Origin: Pelagicoccus sp. SDUM812002
Lineage (GTDB): Bacteria > Verrucomicrobiota > Verrucomicrobiia > Opitutales > Opitutaceae
Assembly (NCBI RefSeq): GCF_031127835.1
Contig: NZ_JARXHX010000001.1
Coordinates: 1 to 64,000 of the forward strand
DNA length: 64,000 nt
Reading direction: 5' to 3'
Shown: positions 1 through 8,566 of the stretch, in pieces
Position numbering within the stretch: the stretch's first letter is position 1
Layout of the letters: the number at the start of each line of letters is the position of its first letter
Made by a program: the position numbers and the translations under genes
The notes under the pieces: generated by a model
Told to the model about the DNA's origin: nothing
Seen by the model: the letters and a program-made list of their open reading frames with translations, nothing else
Databases searched by the model: none

Positions 1-93
1 CGCTACGACAAACTGGAGAAAACCTATATGGGATTCGTAAATGTCGCTGCATTAGTGGATTGGGTTAAATTTGATTTTGTCCACGCGGCCTAG
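1..93 (+). pseudogene. C-terminal tail of an IS5-type DDE transposase
   Basis: The open frame from base 1 to the TAG at 91-93 reads RYDKLEKTYMGFVNVAAL and ends in FDFVHAA. The pattern RYDK...(Y/F)xGFVxxAA is typical of the extreme C-terminus of IS5-family transposases, where the last catalytic helix ends. Only 30 residues lie inside the window, so whether the upstream part is intact cannot be judged. It sits directly left of a second, different insertion sequence. Confidence 0.6.
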
Positions 94-108
94 TATCATT
101 TCTTACCT

Positions 109-162
109 AGGACAGCCCCCAAAATTAACGAAATGAAAGCTAACGAGGCTGTCGAAAAACTC
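109..162. repeat. Adjacent putative ends of two insertion sequences
   Basis: AGGACAGCCCCC at 109-120 follows the IS5-type transposase and could be the right terminal repeat of that element. GAGGCTGTCGAAAAACTC at 145-162 precedes the next transposase and resembles an IS1182-type left end. The two carry complementary cores (GGACAGCC against GGCTGTC), as expected of outward-facing element tips. Without the opposite ends, the exact boundaries cannot be proven. Confidence 0.35.
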
Positions 163-216
163 TCGATTGTGGATAAGTACTGATTGAGTTCTCCCGCACT
201 TGCTTATGGATACAGC

Positions 217-1317
217 ATGGCGCGATTCAAGGAAGACCAGAGGGCCCAGGACCAGATGTTCTGCGCCAGCCTGCTCGAGCAGCTCAACCCCGGAACCCTC
301 GAATACCCGATCGACTACCTCGTCGACGCCAAGGTCGGCCTCGAGCTCTTCGAGAGCCGGTACAACAACGACCTTGCCGGCCAGAAGGCCTACGACCCCA
401 GGGCCCTGCTGAAGGTCGTGCTCTACGCCTACTCGCTGGGCATGGAGTCCTCCCGCAAGATGGAAAGGGCCTGCAGGGTCAACCTCGTCTTCATGGTCCT
501 CTCCGGCGGAGCCACGCCCGACCACTCCACCTTCGCCGCCTTCATATCCAGCATGGGCGACATCGCCCGCGACGTCTTCCAGAGGATACTGCTGGCCTGC
601 GACGAGCAGGGCCTGCTCGGATACACCCACTTCGCCCTCGACGGCGTCAAGCTCCCTTCCAACGCCTCGCGCGAATGGACCGGAAAGAGGTGCGACTTCC
701 AGCGCAAGCGCGAGAAGTTCGCGGCCAGCATAGACCGGAAGATCAAGGCCCACAAAAGCGCCGACGGCGCCAGCGAGACCGAGGACACCCAACACGACGA
801 GCAGATATCCAGGCTGGAGAGGGACCTAGCCAAGGTGGACCGCTTCCTCGACGAGAGCGAACCCAAGCTCGGCGAGTCCGGCAAGGAAGTGAACGACAAC
901 GTAACCGATCCCCAGTCCTGCCTGATGAAGATCCGCCACTGCATGGTCGAGGGCTACAACGCCCAGGCCCTGGTCGAGCAGGAGAACCAGATAATCGTTT
1001 CCGCAGGGGTGGAGGCCACCGGCCACGACCATAAGCTCGCCAGGCGCGCCCTCGACGAGGCCAGGGTGAACCTCGAGCCCGGCAAGCTCAAGAAGGGCTC
1101 GCTCAGCGGGACCTACCTGACCGCCGACTGCCAGTACCACAGCGAGGAGAACATCCAGGCCGCCGAGGACCACGGCATGTATCCAGTCATCCCCGACAAC
1201 CGCTTCCGTTCCCGCGATCCCGCCTTCCAAGGCCGCGAACGCCACAAGCCAAAGCCCAAAAGTGCGGGCAAGTTCAAGGTAGAGGACTTCCAGTACGACA
1301 AGGAGAACGACTGGTAC
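217..1317 (+). pseudogene. Truncated IS1182-type transposase
   Basis: The ATG at 217 begins MARFKEDQRAQDQMF. The frame shows the IS1182 layout: a DUF772-like N-terminal region with AYDPRALLKVVLYAYSLG, an HSTFAAF segment, then the DDE core beginning HFALDGVKLPSNAS with the first Asp. A coiled, Lys/Glu-rich insertion follows, and the second Asp lies in YLTADCQYHSEEN. At about residue 367 the family sequence stops at ENDWY, where other members continue with a Cys-containing C-terminal segment, and the frame runs straight into TonB-receptor sequence. The last catalytic segment is therefore missing and the protein should be inactive. A start at 184 is possible, but 217 gives the family N-terminus. 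Confidence 0.8.
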
Positions 1318-2136
1318 GACTTTCGATCCTTCTCCGATGGTTCGCCCTTCGAAGTGTCTCGGAAGATCGGATACATCGCCGTCGACTGGGAGCTCTCTCC
1401 GGATACAGTCATAAAGTTCAATGCCGATGTCACCGAGGACGATCGTCCGCAGGACCTCGGCCTAATCAACCTTGACGGCGACTTCTCCGACCTGTCGCAT
1501 GAAACCATCGTCAGCCAGCCTTGGAGCAAGTAGGACTCCGACGTCTGGAACGCTGGCGTCGAGATCGAACATCGCTTCGAAAACGAAATGACGTTGCAGA
1601 CTGGATACAGCCTTCAAGACTACGTCCGAGACCGCTACGACAATCAGCTCAGAAGCGTCTACAACGGAGACGATGCCGTCGAGGGTGACATCGTGATGCG
1701 GGCTCAGCACCGCTTCAACCGCTGGGACAACCTCACCCTCACCGCTTCCTTCACCCTACTCGACGCTGAATACGTCAACGACAACAACGCCAGCCTGATC
1801 GGCTACACCCCCGCCGGAGCCAGCGACGTGGCTCTCAGCCTTTGGTCTGAATACCAGTTCAACGAAGGTGGCCTTAAAGGGCTTTCCCTCCAAGGCGGCA
1901 GGTTCTACGAGTCGGATCGTCCGGTCGATGATGCCAACAGCTTCGATGTCGAGGCCTACCATCGCTTCGACCTAGGCCTCAAATACGTCATGCCGCTGGC
2001 AGAGAGCGGAGGCATCACCTATAGCCTCACCGCTTCCAATGTTTTCGACTAAACCTACTACAAAGCCGACCGCGCGACCGAGATCAGCGTCGAGCGTCCG
2101 CGCGAGGTTCGTCTGTCGGTTCAATACACATTCTAA
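1318..2136 (+). pseudogene. TonB-dependent siderophore receptor, C-terminal remnant with two stops
   Basis: In the same frame as the transposase the sequence becomes barrel of a siderophore receptor: SFSDGSPFEVSRKIG, then DVTEDDRPQDLG, then DSDVWNAGVEIEHRF, and finally the receptor C-terminus NVFD..TYYKA with the terminal aromatic SVQYTF. Two single-base nonsense changes interrupt it: TAG at 1531-1533, where a Tyr would fit, and TAA at 2050-2052, where a Glu would fit. The plug and most of the barrel are absent, so this is dead outer-membrane iron-uptake DNA cut by the IS insertion. The PepSY pseudogene downstream is its usual partner. Confidence 0.85.
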
Positions 2137-2197
2137 ACCCATTCCAGAGGGGCTCGCGCCACAGTGCTCGGGCCTCTCACCCATTTACCGACTGTCG

Positions 2198-3299
2198 ATG
2201 TCCGCGCCGAAAAACTACCCGTAGCCGCAAGCTGCGCCGCCTCGTAAACCGCATCCACCTGTGGGCCGCCCTCATCGGCTCGCTTCCCGCCCTGCTGCTC
2301 TGCCTCTCCGGCCTCGTACTCGTATTCGAACCGGAACTACAGAAATTTGAGGAACGCGACGCCTCTACCGTGACCCCAAAGGCTCAGCCCTATCTCCCTC
2401 ATGCCGAGTTGGTCGCATCGGTTGAAAAAACCACCGGACACCCCGTCAGTTACCTCCGCTTCCCTCGAAGCCCCGAGCAAGCTGCCCTTCTCGCCACCAG
2501 CGACAAGCGCTATCACTTCGTCGACCCCTACACCGGAGCTATTCAAAAGACCACGTAAGTCCCCACTAAACTCATGCGGGCCGTGCGCGTCTTCCACACC
2601 CAGTTTTTCCTCGGCGAATTCGGAACTTGGATCGGCATCGCCTCCTCCTTCATACTCATTTCCCTCTACATCACCGGCTGCTATCTTTTCCTCAAACGAA
2701 AGCTCAAGGCTCGCACACTCCTACGCATCCGATGGAATCCCGTTGTCCGACGTCACTACGACCACCACGCTGCTCTCGGGTTCGTATCCGCTGTACCGAT
2801 ACTGCTCATCGCCCTTTCCGGAGCCCTCATCGGCCTGAACACTCCCTGGCGAGAAACCATCCTTTTCCTCACCGATTCCGAGTGGAAACAGCGCCCTAAA
2901 CTCGAGCAAGCCGCCGAACGCTCCGACTGGAATTTCGGATACGACGACATACTCCAGACCGTGCAGAAAGCCGCCCCGGAGCGCATGTACATCGAAGCCA
3001 TAAGTCTTCCCGCCAAATCCGACGACCCGCTTCATTTGCGCCTCCTCTACCCTTATGCCACGCGCCCCGCATAGTGGGCCTTCGTCGATCCCCTAGGCGG
3101 AGCCTTTATCGAATTCCACCACCATTGGGACTTCGAGCCCGGACACCTCATCCACCGCCTCAACCGCGGCTTCCACTCTGGCGAACTCTTCACCGACGCC
3201 GTGCGCTGGCTCTGGTTTGTCCTCATGATCGTGCCCTTCATACTCGCCTTCACTGGCTACCGGCAGTGGAAGAACAACCGAAGGCAAAGGGCCGACTAA
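2198..3299 (+). pseudogene. PepSY-associated membrane protein, broken by frameshift and stops
   Basis: After a short start (ATG at 2198, MSAPKNYP) the frame shifts. It then reads KLRRLVNRIHLWAALIGSLP, the first transmembrane helix of PepSY-TM proteins that accompany siderophore receptors, with LSGLVLVFEPEL following. A TAA stops it at 2556-2558. The same frame resumes at 2574 with RVFHTQFFLGEFGTWIG and two further membrane segments, has a TAG at 3072-3074, and continues to a natural end at 3297-3299 after LIHRLNRGFHSGELF and a last helix. One frameshift and two stops are visible. An intact version would be an inner-membrane protein of about 360 residues linked to siderophore reduction or uptake. 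Confidence 0.8.
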
Positions 3300-3359
3300 A
3301 TCCCTCTCTGGGCTGAGAGAAATCCGAACGTCGATTATGGTCGAGGGGTTCAAATCCAT

Positions 3360-3605
3360 ATGGATAAGCTCATGACTACAAACTGACTCTTAAATTCGCT
3401 CGCTGTCGTGGCATCTATCGGCGTCGCTAGCACCTCCTTCGCCCAGACCGAGGAAATCGACGTCTTCCACCTGGCTCCATTCGTGACTTCTGGAGAGAAC
3501 TACGCCTTCGGAGCCCAAAAGACCGTTCACGTCACCGACAAGGACCTCGAGCGCCCCCGAGCCGAAGAGCCCAAGGAGAGCCACGACAACAGGACTTTCT
3601 GCTAG
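3360..3605 (+). pseudogene. TonB-receptor-like N-terminus with a nonsense codon
   Basis: The ATG at 3360 is followed after eight codons by TGA (3384-3386). The same frame then continues LLNSLAVVASIGVASTSFAQ, a signal peptide with a cleavage site after AQ, and EEIDVFHLAPFVTSG. The motif VF.L.PF.V is the usual start of mature Opitutae TonB-dependent receptors. The frame ends at a TAG after 65 residues without a plug or barrel. I read it as the debris of a second receptor or related outer-membrane protein. The family call is inference from the N-terminal motif. Confidence 0.55.
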
Positions 3606-3613
3606 CCTAAGCT

Positions 3614-4066
3614 TTGCTTCAAATCGTCGAGATTGATGATCAAGTTGGGAGGATCCTGTTTCATGGACTCAACGTCGCGAACGAGCGATTCCTCCAAGAA
3701 CTATCCGAAGACTACGCATCCATCGAACCTCTCGTCGAAGGTTTATTCGAGGCTGCTGATTACCTAGAAGCCTCGCATTTTGCCGACACTTATCTTCGCT
3801 ACAATCCGGAAGCCCCTCTGGTTTACAGGGAAAATCGAAACATGCGCAACGATCCGGTTGTTAAACACTGGAGAGGCTTCATTGTAGCCACACTTCGAAA
3901 TGGTGGTTGGCCAGACGAACAAGGGCAATATGCTCTGTTCCTCAAACCGGGTTTCCAATATGCTCGAATGACAGCGGACCCGGACCAGACAGCTCAGCTA
4001 TCGATTGTATCCCTACCCAGCTCGAACCTCATTCGAGCCGCTACGGAATCCAACTCAATTGTATAG
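3614..4066 (+). CDS. Uncharacterised ORF, probably decayed
   Basis: A 150-codon frame opens with TTG and has no clear ribosome site. It contains YLRYNPEAPLVYRENR and WRGFIVATLRNGGW; no family is recognised. It lies between two clusters of broken genes, and its C-terminal third changes to a low-complexity Ser/Thr/Asn-rich composition, which suggests that a frameshift may have replaced the original end. It could be a genuine small cytosolic protein, but surviving debris of a longer gene is equally likely. Confidence 0.3.
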   Translation: MLQIVEIDDQVGRILFHGLNVANERFLQELSEDYASIEPLVEGLFEAADYLEASHFADTYLRYNPEAPLVYRENRNMRNDPVVKHWRGFIVATLRNGGWPDEQGQYALFLKPGFQYARMTADPDQTAQLSIVSLPSSNLIRAATESNSIV

Positions 4067-4302
4067 TCTTCAAAGCATCTTCCAAAAAGACGTCGATAAA
4101 CAATGCCCCGACACGCGGGCATCGTTCCACTAAAACCACCCAGTAAATTGTCACCAGTAGTCGCTAAATTGCTATGAGTTGCTCAATACGCAGATTTTGC
4201 CTCATTTCTACAAAGCAGGTTTTAATTCCGAATGACATAACCTTCCAAGCCTACTTGCATCGATGCGCGACCTCTCCAAATCAACCGAATCATCATCCAC
4301 AC

Positions 4303-4749
4303 ATGTCCATCAAAGATCCAATAGCCCACGGCGAGAACTTCTACCTCTACAAGGAGTGCTTTTCCGACGACTTCGTTTACCTGGAGCTCGAAGGTTGCGG
4401 ATTCGAAGCTTCCAACAATAAGGTGAAGGTCGAGATCCCCATAGAGGTGTGGGAGTTTATCCGTTCCATGGATACGCTAAGCTTCGAACATGCAAACCTC
4501 TCAGACATCCAAATTGAAAGCTTGGTCTCCGACATGGTCGACGAATACACTGCTAAGCAAGGAAACGACTCGAAGAGATCTCTGTTGCCAGCGTACTTCG
4601 GGAATTCCGACGCAAGTCGCAAGGAACTCATTAAAAGAGGGGTCGACCATTTCAAGAAACTCCGGGATAGGGAGCGAGCGATCCAAGACATGATACAGGA
4701 GTTCAAGCGAAGGCATTATGCAAATCAGCATAATGCAGATCTGCATTAA
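4303..4749 (+). CDS. Hypothetical protein, 148 aa
   Basis: I place the start at ATG 4303 (MSIKDPIAHGENFYLYKE) because the upstream extension is of poor composition. The protein is acidic in its first half, with VYLELEGCGFEA and VKVEIPIEVWEFIR. The second half is helical and charged, ending KKLRDRERAIQDMIQEFKRR. There is no signal peptide or membrane segment, and I do not recognise the family. The last codons overlap a short tandem repeat of GCAGAT/GCATAA-type words (about 4715-4765), so the present C-terminus may be secondary. Confidence 0.5.
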   Translation: MSIKDPIAHGENFYLYKECFSDDFVYLELEGCGFEASNNKVKVEIPIEVWEFIRSMDTLSFEHANLSDIQIESLVSDMVDEYTAKQGNDSKRSLLPAYFGNSDASRKELIKRGVDHFKKLRDRERAIQDMIQEFKRRHYANQHNADLH

Positions 4750-5021
4750 GCAGATCCGCACTACGGGTAGCCATTTGGCTTCGCGGCACAACCGCTCCAA
4801 CAGAAATTTTCAATCGATATTGGCGAACTGACTTTTGTATCCAAAAACGATTACACCCGTCGGAACCTTGAGCACGACCGCGAAGGTACGAGGATGGGCT
4901 GAAGTGCAACGATTCCACAGAGTAGAACCATCGGGTTCCTTCCCTTCTAAAAGTTCTCGAAGCTATAGGTTCTTGGCCACTGATTGACCAATTCTTCCAC
5001 CAAATCTAGGGGAGGCAAAAT

Positions 5022-5225
5022 ATGAAGGATATCGAGGAATTTCTTGAGAAGCTACGAACAGACCCTGGGATACAAAAGCTGATCAGCGATCAAAGGATAG
5101 CAGCCGTGACACTCGCCCGGCAGCCACAGCAAAGCCAAGAAGAGTGGATCGAACAACAGGACCGCTTGAGAAGAAACTCGCAACGCCAACAGCCTGCCTC
5201 ACCACCTGAGGAAACAGAGAAATGA
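5022..5225 (+). CDS. Small hydrophilic hypothetical protein, 67 aa
   Basis: The ATG at 5022 is preceded by GGGGAGGC, a strong Shine-Dalgarno match. The product begins MKDIEEFLEKLRTDP, is wholly helical and charged, and ends in a Gln/Pro/Glu-rich tail. No family is recognised. The ribosome site and coding-like composition argue that it is, or recently was, translated. It stands alone, with no gene close enough to form an operon. Confidence 0.45.
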   Translation: MKDIEEFLEKLRTDPGIQKLISDQRIAAVTLARQPQQSQEEWIEQQDRLRRNSQRQQPASPPEETEK

Positions 5226-5525
5226 CCCACGTCGCATCCTACAAGGAGGCCATGTAGTAAGGGGCTCTTTCAAAATATACGACTGGTAGAACAGCGCTTT
5301 CGAATCCTCTACCAGCAAGCTGATAGTCGGAGCGAGTCCTTGAAGCGTTCCGGAAGCCAGCTGCGCCCAAAACCAAGCTTCCCGTGGCACGCAACTCCGA
5401 ACCCCTTAACCCCGAGAAGAGAGAATTACTACTCGCATCCCTACGCAATACAACCTAGTAGTATCGCCATTCCTCCTCTTAGATGCCCTCTCAGCCTCTC
5501 CAACAGCTAGAGGACAATCCCTCCC
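5226..5525. other. 300 bases without a recognised gene
   Basis: No frame of convincing composition, RNA gene or long repeat is seen here. Given the decay on both sides it is probably eroded coding DNA, but no protein family could be read from it. Confidence 0.4.
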
Positions 5526-5552
5526 ATGAACGACCAAAAGTTCTCATCCCAA

Positions 5553-5926
5553 ATGTTCCGCTTTATCCACGCCGCCGATCCGCATCCGGACAGCCTCTCC
5601 TCGGCTTGGTATTCCGTGAAGACTTACCCCTCTCGCTGTTTTAGAGGAGCGACCCGACGCACATTCCAAAATCGCTGCTCATCACCTTCGACAATCACCG
5701 CACCAAAGCCATCCTCCCACAGCTCTCCGAGTTGGCAAAGCGTATCCAAATATTCCTCTTCACCCACCACGAACACCTTATCGACCTCTGCCAGGAAACG
5801 CTTGGCGAAGACCGCATCCTTTATCTCATGGAGGAATCTTCCGGCCCTCTTCATAACATGATCCTGATCTTCCTCCCCGAACGCCAAATAGATTTGGATA
5901 CAGCAGAGTTCTTTCAACTAAAGTGA
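5553..5926 (+). pseudogene. Fused remnants of a YhaO-type nuclease and a YhaN-type ATPase
   Basis: At 5553 a frame begins MFRFIHAADPHPDSL, which is nearly the universal start of YhaO/SbcD-like exonucleases (MFRFIHAADIHLDSP) with the metal-binding His of DxH replaced by Pro. After about 20 codons the sequence drifts. A second frame (about 5670 to the TGA at 5924-5926) then reads LLITFDNHRTKAILPQL, FLFTHHEHLIDLC and LGEDRILYL. That is the Walker-B/H-loop C-terminus of the partner SMC-like ATPase YhaN, whose usual form is FDDxRxxxAL...VLFFTHHxHLVEL. More than a thousand codons between the two points are missing, so one deletion removed almost the whole two-gene operon. Confidence 0.7.
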
Positions 5927-6088
5927 GGATTAGAATGGTAGAAGCAAAGGAGACAGACTACCTATCCTATTGATATCATAGCCAGTACAGAAGTTATTCA
6001 TTACGATCTGACTCATTTCGACTTTTCTCAAAGCTGCTGAGCGGGGAACTTTATCCTAAAGCCTTACCAACATAAATAAGCTAGCCCC

Positions 6089-7474
6089 ATGAACTGGAAA
6101 CAACTACTCAACGCCAATCGCCCCAGACCGTCCAGCATGGGACCGGACCATCGCGAACAGTTCGAGCGCGACTACGACAGAGCTATTTTTTCGACACCCG
6201 TAAAACGGCTGCAAGACAAGGCACAAGTTTTCCCACTCGAGCCACATGACGCGGTTCGGACTCGCCTCACGCACTCCATGGAAGTTTCGGCGGTAGCTCG
6301 CGGATTGGCTATCTCGGTTGGCAAATGGTTACTCGACGAAAAGCACATAGAGTCTGGGATGGAGCGTCAAATCGAAGCCATTGCTTCCACTTGTGGTCTT
6401 ATTCACGATCTTGGAAATCCTCCATTTGGTCATGCCGGAGAGGATGCGATTCGCGAATGGTTCAAGAAACGCGGTGCTCCTACACTCCGCGAAGAGCTTA
6501 ATGGAGATGAGCAAAGAGTTCAGGATCTACTGCAATTTGAAGGAAATGCTCAAACGCTTCGACTAGTGTCGAAGCTCCAAATCTTGGCAGACTTCAACGG
6601 GCTGAATCTGACCTACGGAACACTTTCTGCCGCATGCAAATACGTAGCTGAATCGCACAAAGCTAACAAGGACCATCATGACCACGCTCGGACGAAGCCT
6701 GGGTTCTTTTCTTCTGAGAACGACCTTATTCAGAAGATCAGAGAACAAACCGGTACAGGTGATGCACGAAACCCAATCACCTTTTTAGTAGAGGCCGCTG
6801 ATGACATCGTGTACTACGTCGCCGACATTGAAGACGGGATCAAGAAAGGTATCATCACTTGGAAAGAGGTTGAAGATACACTGGTTGAGGAGGGAAAGTC
6901 GGATACAAATGGCACAGTGCAAAAAGTTCTAGCTCGCAAAGAAAAGATCCTGAAGACCGGAAGAGACGAAGTTCCCTCAAACCTTTCGGACGACGTTCAC
7001 GGCTCTGCATTTAGGACAGCTTACATCTCCATTCTCCTTCCTGATGCTGCTGCTACCTTTCAGAAATACTACGATAACATCATGGAAGGGAGCTATCACG
7101 GGGAGCTCGTAGGTGACGGTGAATGCAAAGCTTATGTCAAAACCCTCAAGAGAATTGGGCGTTCTCGGATTTACTGCACTCATTCGACACTCAAATTAGA
7201 ACTAATGGGGAGAGTTATCATACAAGATTTACTGGACCTGTTCTGGGAAGGCGCAGAAACATTAACCACCGATGGAAAGGTTCATACAAAGAATTTCGCT
7301 GGTCGCGCAGGTGCCCTAATATCGCCAAACTACCGACAAGTTTTTTGTAATTTTGCATCAGCTGACGGTGGATGCAACGACCGCTTCCATCGCTACCTTC
7401 TTGTCACCGATCAAGTATGCGGCATGACCGACACTTTCGCGCAACGCCTTCACGCCGAGCTTAAGAATGGATAG
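6089..7474 (+). CDS. dgt: dGTP triphosphohydrolase-like HD-domain protein
   Basis: 461 residues. Family members hydrolyse dNTPs, classically dGTP, to the nucleoside and tripolyphosphate. The metal-binding HD signature is complete: RTRLTHSMEV (His62), GLIHDLGNPPFGHAGEDA (His106, Asp107) and a downstream EAADDIVYYVADIEDG segment. The N-terminal SPVKRLQ-type motif of the family is seen as FSTPVKRLQDKAQVF. Length is close to E. coli Dgt (about 505). There is no leader, so it is cytosolic. The stop overlaps the start of the nucleotidyltransferase gene by 8 bases, so the two are translationally coupled. Single dGTPases are known phage-defence proteins that deplete dGTP. That role here is inferred from the island context, and housekeeping function is possible. 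Confidence 0.85.
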   Translation: MNWKQLLNANRPRPSSMGPDHREQFERDYDRAIFSTPVKRLQDKAQVFPLEPHDAVRTRLTHSMEVSAVARGLAISVGKWLLDEKHIESGMERQIEAIASTCGLIHDLGNPPFGHAGEDAIREWFKKRGAPTLREELNGDEQRVQDLLQFEGNAQTLRLVSKLQILADFNGLNLTYGTLSAACKYVAESHKANKDHHDHARTKPGFFSSENDLIQKIREQTGTGDARNPITFLVEAADDIVYYVADIEDGIKKGIITWKEVEDTLVEEGKSDTNGTVQKVLARKEKILKTGRDEVPSNLSDDVHGSAFRTAYISILLPDAAATFQKYYDNIMEGSYHGELVGDGECKAYVKTLKRIGRSRIYCTHSTLKLELMGRVIIQDLLDLFWEGAETLTTDGKVHTKNFAGRAGALISPNYRQVFCNFASADGGCNDRFHRYLLVTDQVCGMTDTFAQRLHAELKNG

Positions 7475-8360
7475 CAACGTTCAAATTGAACGACTAAAGA
7501 AACTACTTCGAGAGGAGGTAGCGTCTTTCTGTAGGCAAGACAACAACAGTTGGCGTAAATCGGTCTCAGAAACCATTAGCGAGATCAGGGAACGGAAGTG
7601 GAATGCTGTCTTCTTCGGAGGGACGCTCCGATCGCTACTTATCTCGCGTCTAAACGAAAACAAACCAGGTAGGCCCAGAGACATCGACATCGTAATGTGC
7701 GGTGCGAGCCTTGAGGATATGCGATCATCGTTTAAGCCGTACATTTCCCGACAAACCCGCTTCGGAGGATTACAGCTCAAGCGAGTTAACTGGCAATTTG
7801 ACGTGTGGCCGCTCAAAGAAACATTTGCCCTTAGGGAACGGAAAATGGAGTTCCCCAAGTTCTCGGATCTCCCATCGACAACATTTTTCAACGTAGAAGC
7901 TATCGCGGTAGAAATATGGCCTAAACCGGGACGTTCACGTCGGATATTTTCAGGTGATGATCAGTTTTTCACAGGAATCACAACCCGCACCATTGAAATA
8001 AATCACGAAGCAAACCCATACCCTCAACTGTGTGTCGTGCGTGCTTTAGTAATGGCTGCCAAACTACAATGGAAGATCGGTCCACGCCTGCTTGTGTATC
8101 TCGGAGAGCACGGTGATACAATGTCACCAAAAGATTTTGAGGCCATTCAAGAGAAACACTACGAGCGGATCCTATGGCCCGGGTCCTACTTCGAAAAAGC
8201 GATGAAAGAGGTTCGCCGGGCTATAGAACGGAGGGAAACCGAGGCAGTAGAGCTTAGTTTGCCAGGTCAGCTCACGTTATGGCCCGAAGACGAAGTTTAT
8301 CACCAGAGAATTCATCTTCGAACCCTAAAAGCCGCAACCTCTTCGAAGAACAAGAAATGA
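7467..8360 (+). CDS. Nucleotidyltransferase (polyA-polymerase-head type)
   Basis: 297 residues. The fold signature of the polymerase-beta/CCA-adding superfamily is present: FFGGTLRSLLISR (the GG helix turn, residues 51-52), then RPRDIDIVMCG with the two metal-binding Asp (72 and 74), and a third acidic residue in NWQFDVWPLKE (Asp112). The C-terminal half (VVRALVMAAKLQWKI, then a basic helix) lacks a recognisable tRNA-binding or HD domain, and the protein is shorter than true CCA-adding enzymes. It may transfer a nucleotide to a protein, RNA or small molecule; the substrate cannot be read. It overlaps the dGTPase gene upstream, and its stop overlaps an ATG downstream (ATGA at 8357-8360). Confidence 0.75.
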   Translation: MDSNVQIERLKKLLREEVASFCRQDNNSWRKSVSETISEIRERKWNAVFFGGTLRSLLISRLNENKPGRPRDIDIVMCGASLEDMRSSFKPYISRQTRFGGLQLKRVNWQFDVWPLKETFALRERKMEFPKFSDLPSTTFFNVEAIAVEIWPKPGRSRRIFSGDDQFFTGITTRTIEINHEANPYPQLCVVRALVMAAKLQWKIGPRLLVYLGEHGDTMSPKDFEAIQEKHYERILWPGSYFEKAMKEVRRAIERRETEAVELSLPGQLTLWPEDEVYHQRIHLRTLKAATSSKNKK

Positions 8361-8566
8361 TAAACATATTCACCGTCGATAACGCTCCCTCGATGGACCA
8401 CGCTGGACAAGTTGCTTAGCTAGGCTACGCCATCGGAGACGGACCCCAACTAGAAAAACCCATAAAAAATCAAAGATTGATTCTTGATGTCCAATTCTCA
8501 CGGGAGAAGCTCAGTCATGACTCCACGAATGACGATTTTATCGCCCCACCAAGCTACACAAGTTGA
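8357..8566 (+). pseudogene. Third ORF coupled to the nucleotidyltransferase, interrupted by TAG
   Basis: The ATG at 8357 overlaps the preceding TGA (ATGA). The frame reads MINIFTVDNAPSMDHAGQVA, hits TAG at 8417-8419, then continues in the same frame as LGYAIGDGPQLEKP and ends at TGA 8564-8566. The tight coupling suggests that a small third gene once belonged to the operon. No family is recognised. The frame runs into the convergent gene that ends at 8554, so its original C-terminus may have been lost. Confidence 0.4.

Noticed and set aside
1531-3074. Stop-codon recoding or readthrough across the receptor and PepSY genes
   Set aside because: TAG, TAA and TGA all appear as internal stops together with a frameshift and missing domains, and all three serve as normal ends elsewhere in the window. 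Decay is simpler.
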